Assembly (NCBI GenBank): GCA_035506255.1
Contig: DATJPS010000017.1
Coordinates: forward strand, 1-38,540
From: CAIYXV01 sp035506255
GTDB lineage: Bacteria > Margulisbacteria > WOR-1 > XYC2-FULL-46-14 > WPAF01
DNA length: 38,540 nucleotides
Direction: 5' to 3'
In this document: piece after piece, positions 1 to 7,239 of the stretch
Layout: each line of letters begins with the position of its first letter
Numbering within the stretch: position 1 is the first letter of the stretch
Notes under the pieces: model-generated
What the model was told of the DNA's origin: nothing
The model's database searches: none
What the model saw: the letters and a program-made list of their open reading frames with translations, nothing else
Translations under genes and position numbers: made by a program

Positions 1-646
1 GGTATATCTCTTCAAGCGTCCCGAATTGTTTCAACAGTTCGATCGCGGTCTTTTCCCCGACTTTAGGAACGCCGGGAATATTATCGGAAGTATCGCCTTT
101 TAACGCTTTGAAGTCGATCAACTGCGAAGGTTTAAGCCCGTCGTACCGTTCCTCCACCTCTTTTTCCCCGTAAAGGACGGTGTCGGTGATCCCTTTCCGG
201 GTGGTCAGCACTTTGATATTGTCGTCCACCAGCTGCAGTGGGTCGAGATCGCCGCTGATGATGGTCACTTTATATCCTTCTTTTTCCGCTTCGCGGGCGA
301 GCGTACCGATCACGTCGTCGGCCTCGAACCCCGCTAACTCGAAGACCGGGATGCTGAGCGCTTCGGCGATCTCTTTGACGTATGGCATCTGTTCGTGGAG
401 AGTGGGGGGCGCTTTATCGCGGGTCGCTTTGTATTCTTTGTATTCTTTATGGCGAAAGGTCGGCTCCGGCCGGTCGAACGCGATCGCCACGAAATCCGGA
501 CCGTCCTCCAGCGTCTTGAGTAGCATGGTGGTGAAGCCATATATCGCATTCGATGTGATCCCGGTGGAGGTCCGCATGGTGTCAGGAAGGGCGTAGAACG
601 CCCGGTAGGCGAGAGAGTTGCCGTCGATAAGATAGGCTTTCGGCAT
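1..646 (-). CDS. polA: DNA polymerase I, N-terminal 5'-3' exonuclease part (partial)
   Basis: This is the first about 215 residues of DNA polymerase I; the rest lies beyond base 1. The visible part is the 5'-3' exonuclease (FEN) domain, which removes RNA primers and flaps during replication and repair. It opens with MPKAYLIDGNSLAYRAFYAL, has the metal-binding stretch FEADDVIGTLA and the block SGDLDPLQLV. It then enters the helix-three-turn-helix DNA-binding motif (LKGDTSDNIPGVPKVGEKTA), after which the window ends. The ATG at 646 is clear. No Shine-Dalgarno is visible, and a -10-like TATATT ends six bases before the ATG, so the message may be leaderless. It diverges from the fibre array. Whether the polymerase domain is present cannot be seen. 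Confidence 0.95.
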   Translation of the reverse strand, partial: MPKAYLIDGNSLAYRAFYALPDTMRTSTGITSNAIYGFTTMLLKTLEDGPDFVAIAFDRPEPTFRHKEYKEYKATRDKAPPTLHEQMPYVKEIAEALSIPVFELAGFEADDVIGTLAREAEKEGYKVTIISGDLDPLQLVDDNIKVLTTRKGITDTVLYGEKEVEERYDGLKPSQLIDFKALKGDTSDNIPGVPKVGEKTAIELLKQFGTLEEIY

Positions 647-652
647 GGGATA

Positions 653-661
653 AATATAGCA
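653..661 (-). promoter_or_regulatory. Extended -10 promoter of polA, probably leaderless
   Basis: On the minus strand TGCTATATT is an extended -10 (TGn plus hexamer), followed by six bases and then the polA ATG. Transcription would therefore start at or next to the ATG. No convincing -35 is visible. Confidence 0.45.
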
Positions 662-747
662 TAAAAACGGCGGGATTGACGGTTCGAAATCCGTTGAAAT
701 GCAAGGAATTAATTTAAAATCACGAAAATCTAGATAAAAAACGGGTG

Positions 748-753
748 TATAAT
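748..753 (+). promoter_or_regulatory. -10 element of the first fibre gene
   Basis: A perfect TATAAT stands 25 bases before the ATG at 779. No -35 like TTGACA is seen 16-18 bases upstream. A strong ribosome binding site, GGAGGTG (769-775), follows. Confidence 0.5.
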
Positions 754-778
754 TTTTCGGAAGCAAGCGGAGGTGAAA

Positions 779-2554
779 ATGCGAAAATTATTTATTGTTG
801 CCATTGTTCTGACCGCATTTATCCCATCCCTGGCCAGTGCCGCCAATATCCAATTGATCCTCGATTCAATTGATGGAAGCTCGGCGATGACCGTACTGAA
901 CGGGAATACGCAGGAAGTGGCAAGGATCGATTCTTTGGGCAGGATCGGGATCGGTAAAACTCCGAGTTGGTCTCTGGACATCAACTCAACTTTAACGATA
1001 GGGGTAAATTCAAGCACCAACGCTATCGGCGGCGTCGGGGTCTATGGCACCGCGTCTTCGACCGGCGGTTCGTCCAATACCGGTGTATTCGGTTCGGCGG
1101 CATCGAATATGGGCGGTTCGGCCGGCGTTTACGGCCAAGCTACCGGATCGACGGCGCAGGTTTATGGCGTTTACGGATACGCGACCGGTGCCCAGGGCCG
1201 AGGGGTCTATGGCGCACAGCCGAATAGCGGTTATGGTGGTTATTTCATGAATTCGGGCAGTGGTTATGGCGGCTATTTTTCCAACACCAGCAGCGGAGTC
1301 GGTCTTTATGCGACTTCGACTTCGGGATACGCCGCGATATTCAATAACGGTAACGTTGGGATCGGTCTGGCCAATCCTGCCGTCACTTTCGAGGTGGGCG
1401 CGAATCATGCGCTGTCGGTGAACGCGGGCTCCGGCAATATTGGCGTTGGCACTACTGCACCGGAATTTAAACTGAGCTTAGCGTCCGACGGCGGGATCCT
1501 GGCCAAGGGGATCGTTGGAGATATCGGGAACGATACGCAAGGAACTTCACTTTCGACTTCGGGCTCCGGGGTCAGGATGATCTGGTATCCGAGGAAAGCG
1601 GCGTTCCGCGCCGGATACGTGGACGGCAGCCAATGGGACAACGCGAACGTCGGCAAGTACTCGGTCGCTCTGGGACATAATTCTCAAGCTACTTTGGAGA
1701 GCGGCATCGCTCTCGGTGTCGCGTCGAGGGCCGGTTATTGTGGCGTGGCGACCGGAGTGCTTTCGGTGGCGGGGAATATGTCGACCGCTCTTGGCTGGCA
1801 ATCTACGGCGAACGGGATGGCATCCACCGCCACGGGGATTTTGACGGCGGCGACCGGGGATTATTCCGCTGCTTTCGGTTGGTCCACCACGGCCAGCAAT
1901 CAATGCTCAGTCACCATGGGGAACAACATCACTAACAATTATGCCAACGCGCTGATGATCGGCGATAATACGCAGGATATCCTTTTAAATCCTGACGGGA
2001 ACAGCTGGCTTCAGTGCCGGCTGGGCTATTTGGGCGTCGGGACCACCGCTCCGACCGACATGCTCACCGTGGCCGGCAATGTGGTCCCGGCCTCGGATGC
2101 GATAAATACATGCGGAAAATCCGGTAAGCGATGGTACCAGATCTGGGCTTCGACCGGGACCATCCAGACCTCGGACGATCGGATCAAGGCGGGCCAAAAA
2201 GATCTGGGCAAGGGGTTGGCAGATATCGAAAAGTTAAAGCCGAAGGAATATTTCCTCCGGAACGCCGAAATGACAGGGAAGGGGATCTCGTTCAAACCGG
2301 GAGGAAAAAAGGATATCGGGCTGATCGCCCAGGAGCTGTACAAGGTGATTCCGGAGGCGGTGTACAAACCGTCCGACGAAGCGAAAGAGCTTTGGGGAAT
2401 AAATTATGAAAAGCTGATACCGGTCATGATAAAAGCGATCCAGGAAGAGCAAAAGACGGTCGCCGGGCTGCAGAAAAAAGTGGACGACCTGGCGGCGGAC
2501 AAACAAACCCTCGAATCCCGGATAAAGGCACTGGAGGCCGGCGGGCGGAAATAA
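779..2554 (+). CDS. Secreted fibre-like protein with YadA-head-like repeats and C-terminal S74 chaperone domain (array gene 1)
   Basis: 591 residues. The ATG at 779 is preferred over the in-frame GTG at 773, because that GTG lies inside the ribosome binding site GGAGGTG (769-775), five bases before the ATG. A signal peptide (about 1-22) ends in ASAA. The mature N-terminus has the array's conserved box (LDSIDGSSA, then EVARIDS). A glycine/tyrosine-rich stem with GVYG repeats covers about residues 86-190. Residues about 295-396 have the ALG/AxGxxS rhythm of the YadA (trimeric adhesin) head. The C-terminus from Ser465 fits the peptidase S74 intramolecular chaperone: SDDRIK with Ser465 and Lys470, GLIAQEL, then a coiled coil to the end. 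In characterised S74 proteins this domain trimerises a fibre and cuts itself off before the serine. The role as a surface fibre is inferred; ligand and anchoring are unknown. Confidence 0.85.
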   Translation: MRKLFIVAIVLTAFIPSLASAANIQLILDSIDGSSAMTVLNGNTQEVARIDSLGRIGIGKTPSWSLDINSTLTIGVNSSTNAIGGVGVYGTASSTGGSSNTGVFGSAASNMGGSAGVYGQATGSTAQVYGVYGYATGAQGRGVYGAQPNSGYGGYFMNSGSGYGGYFSNTSSGVGLYATSTSGYAAIFNNGNVGIGLANPAVTFEVGANHALSVNAGSGNIGVGTTAPEFKLSLASDGGILAKGIVGDIGNDTQGTSLSTSGSGVRMIWYPRKAAFRAGYVDGSQWDNANVGKYSVALGHNSQATLESGIALGVASRAGYCGVATGVLSVAGNMSTALGWQSTANGMASTATGILTAATGDYSAAFGWSTTASNQCSVTMGNNITNNYANALMIGDNTQDILLNPDGNSWLQCRLGYLGVGTTAPTDMLTVAGNVVPASDAINTCGKSGKRWYQIWASTGTIQTSDDRIKAGQKDLGKGLADIEKLKPKEYFLRNAEMTGKGISFKPGGKKDIGLIAQELYKVIPEAVYKPSDEAKELWGINYEKLIPVMIKAIQEEQKTVAGLQKKVDDLAADKQTLESRIKALEAGGRK

Positions 2555-2576
2555 CCCGATATATTCAGATTAAAAA

Positions 2577-2585
2577 TGATATAAT
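2577..2585 (+). promoter_or_regulatory. Extended -10 promoter of the second fibre gene
   Basis: TGATATAAT is a perfect extended -10 (TG-n-TATAAT). The same nine bases precede array genes 3 and 4. No -35 is seen. A start is expected near 2592, inside the palindrome that follows. Confidence 0.6.
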
Positions 2586-2609
2586 CCTCCGAAATCGACC
2601 GTTCGGAGG
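2586..2609 (+). repeat. Palindrome covering the transcription start and ribosome binding site of array gene 2
   Basis: CCTCCGAA (2586-2593) and TTCGGAGG (2602-2609) form a perfect 8-bp inverted repeat around an 8-base centre. It abuts the -10 on the left, and its right arm contains the GGAGG ribosome binding site of the gene starting at 2616. In a read-through RNA from gene 1 it would form a hairpin hiding the ribosome binding site. For a transcript starting near 2592 the left arm is mostly absent, so it could instead act as a DNA operator. Confidence 0.5.
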
Positions 2610-2615
2610 GCATTA

Positions 2616-4655
2616 ATGAAAAGATATATCGCACTGGTCGCGTGTTTGTCGCTTTTTATTGTTTCTCACCCGATCCTTGCCGCCGATGTCAATGTCATTC
2701 TCGATAATTCCCCAGGTTCGCTGGTGATCAAGGATTCTTCGCGAAATACGGTCGCTTCTGTCGATTCCACCGGCATCGGGGATTTCTATTTACTTCACAA
2801 CCGGGCGACCGATTTCAGGCTGAGCGATAATACGCACGGCCGCGGCGATCCCGGGGCGGGGAGGGCGCTGGTGCATGCTCCGGGCAACCAGTTGACGCTC
2901 AATTATGCCGGCGACTTTACCGGAGGGACCAATATTTATGGCAGTCCGGTCTTTATCCCCAATAACGTCGGTATCGGCTCGACTAATCCGATAAGCAAGC
3001 TGGAACTTTCCGGGTCCGGAGGCGATACCGGGGTCGCGATCCGGTTCGATGAAACCTCGAACCGCCAGTGGGCCCTATATCCGAACGGAGGCATTTTCCG
3101 AATTAAGGACTTGAACGCGGGGAGTGATTATCTTACCGTTCAGGGCGGAACGGGGAACATAGGGATCGGGACGACCAATCCGCTATCGAAGATAAGCGTC
3201 AACGACAATGGCGCCGCCAATTATGGTATCTATAGTTTAGGTTCTTCTACCGGGGTCTGTGGTGTCAGTAATTCCGGTTACGGGGTATGGGGATGGTCCA
3301 GTTCCGGATTAGGGATCTACGGCTCCTCCTCTTCGGGTTTCGCCGGTTATTTTAACGGTAACAGCTATTTTAGCGGAAATGTTGGCATAGGGACGACTGC
3401 CCCGAGAGGTAAATTGGATATCTCGACCGGCGGAATGAACTCGTATATTGAATGCGGCGCCGGAAGCGTTTATTTGGGGGATTACAGTAATGTGGCGAAC
3501 AACGTATACCAGCAAATAAATGGCGACGATCCAAATTCGGGCTTTGTGTTCAAGAATGGGACGGTTCAGATCTTGAATGGAAATGTCGGCATTGGGACGA
3601 CCAATCCGGGAGCACTTCTAGAGGTGGTGGGGAACATTAAGCTCGGGTTCAATGCGCTTGGCCGGACCATACAAGGGGCCGATTCCTCCGGCTCCGGGAC
3701 CCCGCTGATCATCAGATCGGGCAGTAACACGGGAGGAAGTTATCCTGCCGGCAATCTTAGCCTGGAAGCCGGGACCAGCACTTCCGGCGGTACTTATAAC
3801 GGGAGCATACTTTTTTCGACGGCTGGAACGGAAAGGATGCGGGTCAATCGTAACGGCAATATCGGGATCGGTACCACCAATCCTTTATCTCCCCTGCATA
3901 TTTATACTTCGAATGGCGATGCCTACGCCGGACTGGTGATCCAGAAGAACGGGGCCAAGACGCTTTCAATAAACCAGGGATCGTCGAACAAGTTGAACTT
4001 TACCGAACCGGGAGTGGTCGACCTGATGACGGTCGATTTCAGCGGCCTGAGGGTAGGGATCGGCAACGCTTCCCCTTCGAGCGGCAAGTTGCAGGTCACG
4101 ACAAGTTCCGGCACGGCGATCTACGGTTCCGGTGGTGGGTTCGGGGCGGAATTGTACGGGTCGAGCACCGGGGTTTATGCTAACGGCGATACTGGTGTTA
4201 ATGCGTATGGCGCGACCTATGCCGGATATTTCCAGGGGAAATTATACGTGTCTACTCTCTCTTCCAACGGAACGGTCTATTCGAACGGGAGCATCCTGAC
4301 CAACACCAACCCGTCATCCATCAGGTATAAAAAGGATGTCAAAGACCTGCCGATCGAGACGGATAATATCCTGAAGCTGAGGCCGGTCTCATTCATCTGG
4401 AAGAACAATGGCCAGAAGGACGTCGGTCTGATCGCGGAGGAAGTGGCAAAACAGGTCAAGGACCTGACCGCCCTTAATTCGGCAGGATCGATCGAAGGGG
4501 TCAAGTATGACAAACTGCCGGTATATTTGCTGGGAGTGATCAAACAACAGCAGAAGCAGATAAATGATCAAAGCGGCGAGATTAAACAGATAAAAGCCGA
4601 AAATCAGGACCTGCAGTCACGCCTGAAGGCGCTGGAAGTCAGGCTCGCCAAATAG
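2616..4655 (+). CDS. Secreted fibre-like protein with C-terminal S74 chaperone domain (array gene 2)
   Basis: 679 residues, the longest of the array. It has a signal peptide (about 1-22, ending ILAAD), then the conserved box (ILDNSPGSL), then six GIGTT-type motifs spaced along the protein. It carries one copy (3000-3191) of a 64-residue unit (RFDETSNRQWALYPNGG and following) that is present twice in the next gene. Glycine/tyrosine-rich GVYG-like stretches lie mid-protein and again before the C-terminus. The last about 113 residues are an S74 domain starting SSIRYK (Ser567, Lys572), with GLIAEEV and a terminal coiled coil. Self-cleavage before Ser567 is expected from the family. Its own promoter and a palindrome lie just upstream. 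Function as a trimeric surface fibre is inferred. Confidence 0.85.
   Translation: MKRYIALVACLSLFIVSHPILAADVNVILDNSPGSLVIKDSSRNTVASVDSTGIGDFYLLHNRATDFRLSDNTHGRGDPGAGRALVHAPGNQLTLNYAGDFTGGTNIYGSPVFIPNNVGIGSTNPISKLELSGSGGDTGVAIRFDETSNRQWALYPNGGIFRIKDLNAGSDYLTVQGGTGNIGIGTTNPLSKISVNDNGAANYGIYSLGSSTGVCGVSNSGYGVWGWSSSGLGIYGSSSSGFAGYFNGNSYFSGNVGIGTTAPRGKLDISTGGMNSYIECGAGSVYLGDYSNVANNVYQQINGDDPNSGFVFKNGTVQILNGNVGIGTTNPGALLEVVGNIKLGFNALGRTIQGADSSGSGTPLIIRSGSNTGGSYPAGNLSLEAGTSTSGGTYNGSILFSTAGTERMRVNRNGNIGIGTTNPLSPLHIYTSNGDAYAGLVIQKNGAKTLSINQGSSNKLNFTEPGVVDLMTVDFSGLRVGIGNASPSSGKLQVTTSSGTAIYGSGGGFGAELYGSSTGVYANGDTGVNAYGATYAGYFQGKLYVSTLSSNGTVYSNGSILTNTNPSSIRYKKDVKDLPIETDNILKLRPVSFIWKNNGQKDVGLIAEEVAKQVKDLTALNSAGSIEGVKYDKLPVYLLGVIKQQQKQINDQSGEIKQIKAENQDLQSRLKALEVRLAK
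3000..3191 (+). repeat. 64-residue coding repeat, single copy in array gene 2
   Basis: This 192-base unit encodes a segment almost identical in protein to the two tandem units in the next gene (5140-5523), but it differs at many synonymous positions. It runs from a LELSGSGGDTG start through DLNAGSDY to a GIGTTNP motif. Confidence 0.75.
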
Positions 4656-4678
4656 TTCGTTCGAATGTTTCTTTCTGA

Positions 4679-4687
4679 TGATATAAT
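4679..4687 (+). promoter_or_regulatory. Extended -10 promoter of the third fibre gene
   Basis: TGATATAAT, identical to the element before genes 2 and 4 of the array. It lies 35 bases before the TTG start. No clear -35. Confidence 0.55.
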
Positions 4688-4722
4688 TCCATGAAAGAGG
4701 ATCGGCAACGGAGGGATCGATA

Positions 4723-6336
4723 TTGAACAGAAAATTTCTTGCGGCTATTGGCATGCTAACCGTGATGTTGTCCATTGTTTATGCGGCGGATGTGAACGTT
4801 GGCCTTGACAGTAAGAACGGGTCTTCCGCGCTGAACATCAAAAATTCGGATGCCAACATTATCGCGACGATCAAATCCTCCGGGTCGCTGGAAGCCGGGT
4901 GGACCGCCAAGGCGTACGGTAAATACATACTTTCCGGTGTCTCCGATCAGGGTGATGGCCTGGTCGCGGACGACACTTTTGAAAGGGTGTTCGGGTTGAC
5001 CCGGAACACCAACAATGAGATCCGCCTGCTCGGTTTTGGACCATTGACTTTTTGGAACGGTAGCGCCACCGGCACCGAAAAAATGAGGATCAAGACAAAT
5101 GGCAACGTAGGTATTGGAAATACGGATCCTGCCTGTCGCCTGGAGCTTTCGGGTGCCGGTGCGGACACGGGGGTCGCGATCAGGTTCGATGAAACGGCGA
5201 ACCGTCAATGGGCGTTGTACCCGAACGGTGGCACTTTCAGGATAAAGGATCTTAACGCCGGGAGTGATTATTTGTCGATCAAGGGAGGGACCGGCTATGT
5301 CGGCATCGGGACGACTAACCCGGTGAGCGTGCTTGAACTTTCCGGTGCCGGTGGTGATACCGGGGTTGCGGTAAGGTTCGATGAAACGGCCAACCGTCAA
5401 TGGGCGCTGTACCCGACCGGCGGCACTTTCAGGATAAAGGATCTTAACGCCGGGAGTGATTATGTGTCGGTCATGGGAGGGACCGGTTGGGTCGGTATCG
5501 GGACGACCAACCCGATCGATGTTATGCATATTTCAGACTCCAACGCGAACATAGTGTACGGAACAAGTGAAGTAATAAACAACGACGCCAAGATCGGGAG
5601 GGCCGGAGGCAACAACTATCATATCACCGGGACATTGGCCGGAGATCTTGCCATCCGTCCGGAATCGACGAAAAAGATAGTGTTTGGCACCGCTTCGACG
5701 TCCGGCAGTACCGCAACGGCCAGAATGGTCATAAGCAAGGATGGCAACATTGGGGTCGGCACTACCGCTCCCGCCTCGGTCCTTGATGTCAACGGCGACA
5801 TTAAGCTTGCCGCTACGTCAGCGCCGACAGGTGCGGCGGGGAAGATCTATTTCGATTCTACCACTAGCCGTCTTAATTACCACGATGGCTCCAAGTGGAT
5901 AGAAGTGGACCCTATGTATACCACTAAACCGACAAAATCCCTTAACACCAGCGGTTTTAGCGGAGACATTTCCAGTACAAACACTTATACTGCCAACATT
6001 GGCTCCGTGCTTGCGAACAATTCCATTATAACGACGATCATAGGGCGTTTCCATGTCTCCTGCTCGAACACGGTCAGGAACCTTTACTTTGAACTACTTG
6101 ACGGGAGTAATAATGTGCTGGTCAGCTTCATTTGCCCGAACAGTACCTATATGAGCGATTATTCCGGCCTCTCGTTTTGCGTGCCTTGGGGATTCACCTA
6201 TCAATTGCCCATTCCCGTTTATGTAGCCAGTGGTAACCAGATCAAGATCCGAATATCCCAATACGGAACAACGTACGGAGCTGCTACTGGTATTTGTACC
6301 GGAGCCACCGTGAATTATATCGAACTTCCGCTGTAA
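4723..6336 (+). CDS. Secreted fibre-like protein with LPL-type tip domain (array gene 3)
   Basis: 537 residues with a TTG start. The upstream in-frame ATG at 4691 runs into a stop, and GGAGGG (4710-4715) sits seven bases before the TTG. A signal peptide ends near VYAAD, followed by the conserved box (LDSKNGSSALNI). Two tandem 64-residue units (5140-5523) each end in a GIGTTNP motif. A further GVGTTAP motif precedes a short collar (about residues 373-390: GKIYFDST then KWIEVDP), shared with genes 4 and 5. The last about 145 residues are a domain I do not recognise. It is rich in predicted beta strand, contains LPIPV, and ends in YIELPL at the very C-terminus. There is no S74 domain. A truncated extra copy of the tip lies in frame right after the stop. 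Probably the binding end of a surface fibre (inference). Confidence 0.8.
   Translation: MNRKFLAAIGMLTVMLSIVYAADVNVGLDSKNGSSALNIKNSDANIIATIKSSGSLEAGWTAKAYGKYILSGVSDQGDGLVADDTFERVFGLTRNTNNEIRLLGFGPLTFWNGSATGTEKMRIKTNGNVGIGNTDPACRLELSGAGADTGVAIRFDETANRQWALYPNGGTFRIKDLNAGSDYLSIKGGTGYVGIGTTNPVSVLELSGAGGDTGVAVRFDETANRQWALYPTGGTFRIKDLNAGSDYVSVMGGTGWVGIGTTNPIDVMHISDSNANIVYGTSEVINNDAKIGRAGGNNYHITGTLAGDLAIRPESTKKIVFGTASTSGSTATARMVISKDGNIGVGTTAPASVLDVNGDIKLAATSAPTGAAGKIYFDSTTSRLNYHDGSKWIEVDPMYTTKPTKSLNTSGFSGDISSTNTYTANIGSVLANNSIITTIIGRFHVSCSNTVRNLYFELLDGSNNVLVSFICPNSTYMSDYSGLSFCVPWGFTYQLPIPVYVASGNQIKIRISQYGTTYGAATGICTGATVNYIELPL
5140..5523 (+). repeat. Two tandem 192-base coding repeats in array gene 3
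   Basis: Units 5140-5331 and 5332-5523 each encode 64 residues. They share long identical DNA stretches, including 42 identical bases around the DLNAGSDY codons, so they duplicated or converted recently. The unit in gene 2 is much more diverged at silent sites. Confidence 0.85.
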
Positions 6337-6456
6337 AGGATCCCGGCGAACACTACCGTCGGCGTCAGGCTGACGCAGGTGGGCGCTTCCATCTATATGC
6401 TGGCCTATCTCTATATTGACCGTTTTTCGTTGCAATATATAGAATTGCCGCTCTAA
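6337..6456 (+). pseudogene. Orphan C-terminal tip fragment, in frame behind array gene 3
   Basis: Directly after the TAA of gene 3, and in the same frame, 39 codons and a second TAA encode a third-party version of the tip's end. It begins RIPANTTVGVRL and ends QYIELPL. It aligns with the last part of gene 5, which reads RVPSGTAISARI and ends RYIALPL. It has no start codon or ribosome binding site. The simplest reading is a leftover of an older tip domain displaced when the present tip of gene 3 was inserted. Stop-codon read-through is possible but has no support. Confidence 0.8.
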
Positions 6457-6470
6457 ACGCCATTTTTCTA

Positions 6471-6479
6471 TGATATAAT
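6471..6479 (+). promoter_or_regulatory. Extended -10 promoter of the fourth fibre gene
   Basis: TGATATAAT again, 29 bases before the ATG at 6509 and just after the orphan tip. It probably drives genes 4 and 5 together. Confidence 0.6.
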
Positions 6480-6508
6480 TGCGCCAAGATTTTTCCTGGG
6501 AGAATGAA

Positions 6509-7219
6509 ATGAAAAAATTCGCGTTGGCTATCATACTGGTCATCCTTGCCGCCGTATCCGCTTTCTCTGCTAATTTAAAGATGATCCTAGATTCGAACGA
6601 TGGCAGCTCCGCGTTCCTGGTACAGGACAACACCTCCAGGGAAGTCGCGAGGATAAACTCGCTGGGAAATGTGGGCATTGGCACTTCGTTGCCGGTATCG
6701 ACGCTGGAAGTGAACGGCGATATTAAGCTGGCATCGATGTCGGCCCCCTCCGCCGCACCGGGCAAGGTCTATTTCGATTCTACCTCCAGCCGATTGAATT
6801 ACCATGACGGGACCAAATGGATAGAGGTCGACCCTGCCTATAGCACAAGAGAAGTAAAAGATTATGTTATCCAGGCTCTATATACTGGGGCCGGGCCTAC
6901 GGCTTACGATATTGCCACGCCCGCAAGAGATATCGTAATTACGGAGATGTCGATGTTGACGAGCGTTGGCGACATATGGATCAACAACAGCACAACCATC
7001 GAAGCGACTCTCTATGTGGGTGGGGTAAGGAAGGCTTATTTGAATTATTATTTCCAGTACAATACTTACATGGATCCGATCAAAGGTCCGCCTCCGCTGG
7101 TCTTTCCTATACCGATCAAGGTCAGTGCGGGGACCGATATCTCGATGACGATCTTAGGGTCGCATACACATAATAGGGCAGATGAGTTCCGTCTCAAATA
7201 TATGGAACTGCCGTTGTGA
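6509..7219 (+). CDS. Small secreted fibre-like protein with LPL-type tip domain (array gene 4)
   Basis: 236 residues, the minimal member of the array. The ATG at 6509 is chosen because GGGAG (6498-6502) precedes it by six bases. An upstream TTG at 6479 lies in the -10 element, and the ATG at 6504 stops after two codons. Signal peptide about 1-21 (ending AFSA), conserved box (ILDSNDGSSAFLV, then EVARINS), a single GIGTSLP motif, the collar (GKVYFDST, KWIEVDP, about 85-103) and then a tip of about 130 residues ending YMELPL. There is no GVYG stem and no S74 domain. The collar is very similar at DNA level to that of gene 3, a plausible crossover point. Binding partner unknown. Confidence 0.8.
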   Translation: MKKFALAIILVILAAVSAFSANLKMILDSNDGSSAFLVQDNTSREVARINSLGNVGIGTSLPVSTLEVNGDIKLASMSAPSAAPGKVYFDSTSSRLNYHDGTKWIEVDPAYSTREVKDYVIQALYTGAGPTAYDIATPARDIVITEMSMLTSVGDIWINNSTTIEATLYVGGVRKAYLNYYFQYNTYMDPIKGPPPLVFPIPIKVSAGTDISMTILGSHTHNRADEFRLKYMELPL

Positions 7220-7239
7220 TCCGATAGGGAGGGCATAAC

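Noticed and set aside
3000..5523. CRISPR-like or satellite repeats
   Set aside because: The repeats are 192 bases, in frame, and encode a conserved 64-residue segment; there are no spacers.
6334..6456. Programmed stop read-through extending gene 3
   Set aside because: The gene 3 tip already ends in the conserved YIELPL, and no stem-loop or special stop context follows; a recombination leftover explains the data better.
6479..6508. TTG start for array gene 4
   Set aside because: It lies at the end of the -10 element and would precede the signal peptide with an acidic extension; ATG 6509 has a proper ribosome binding site.
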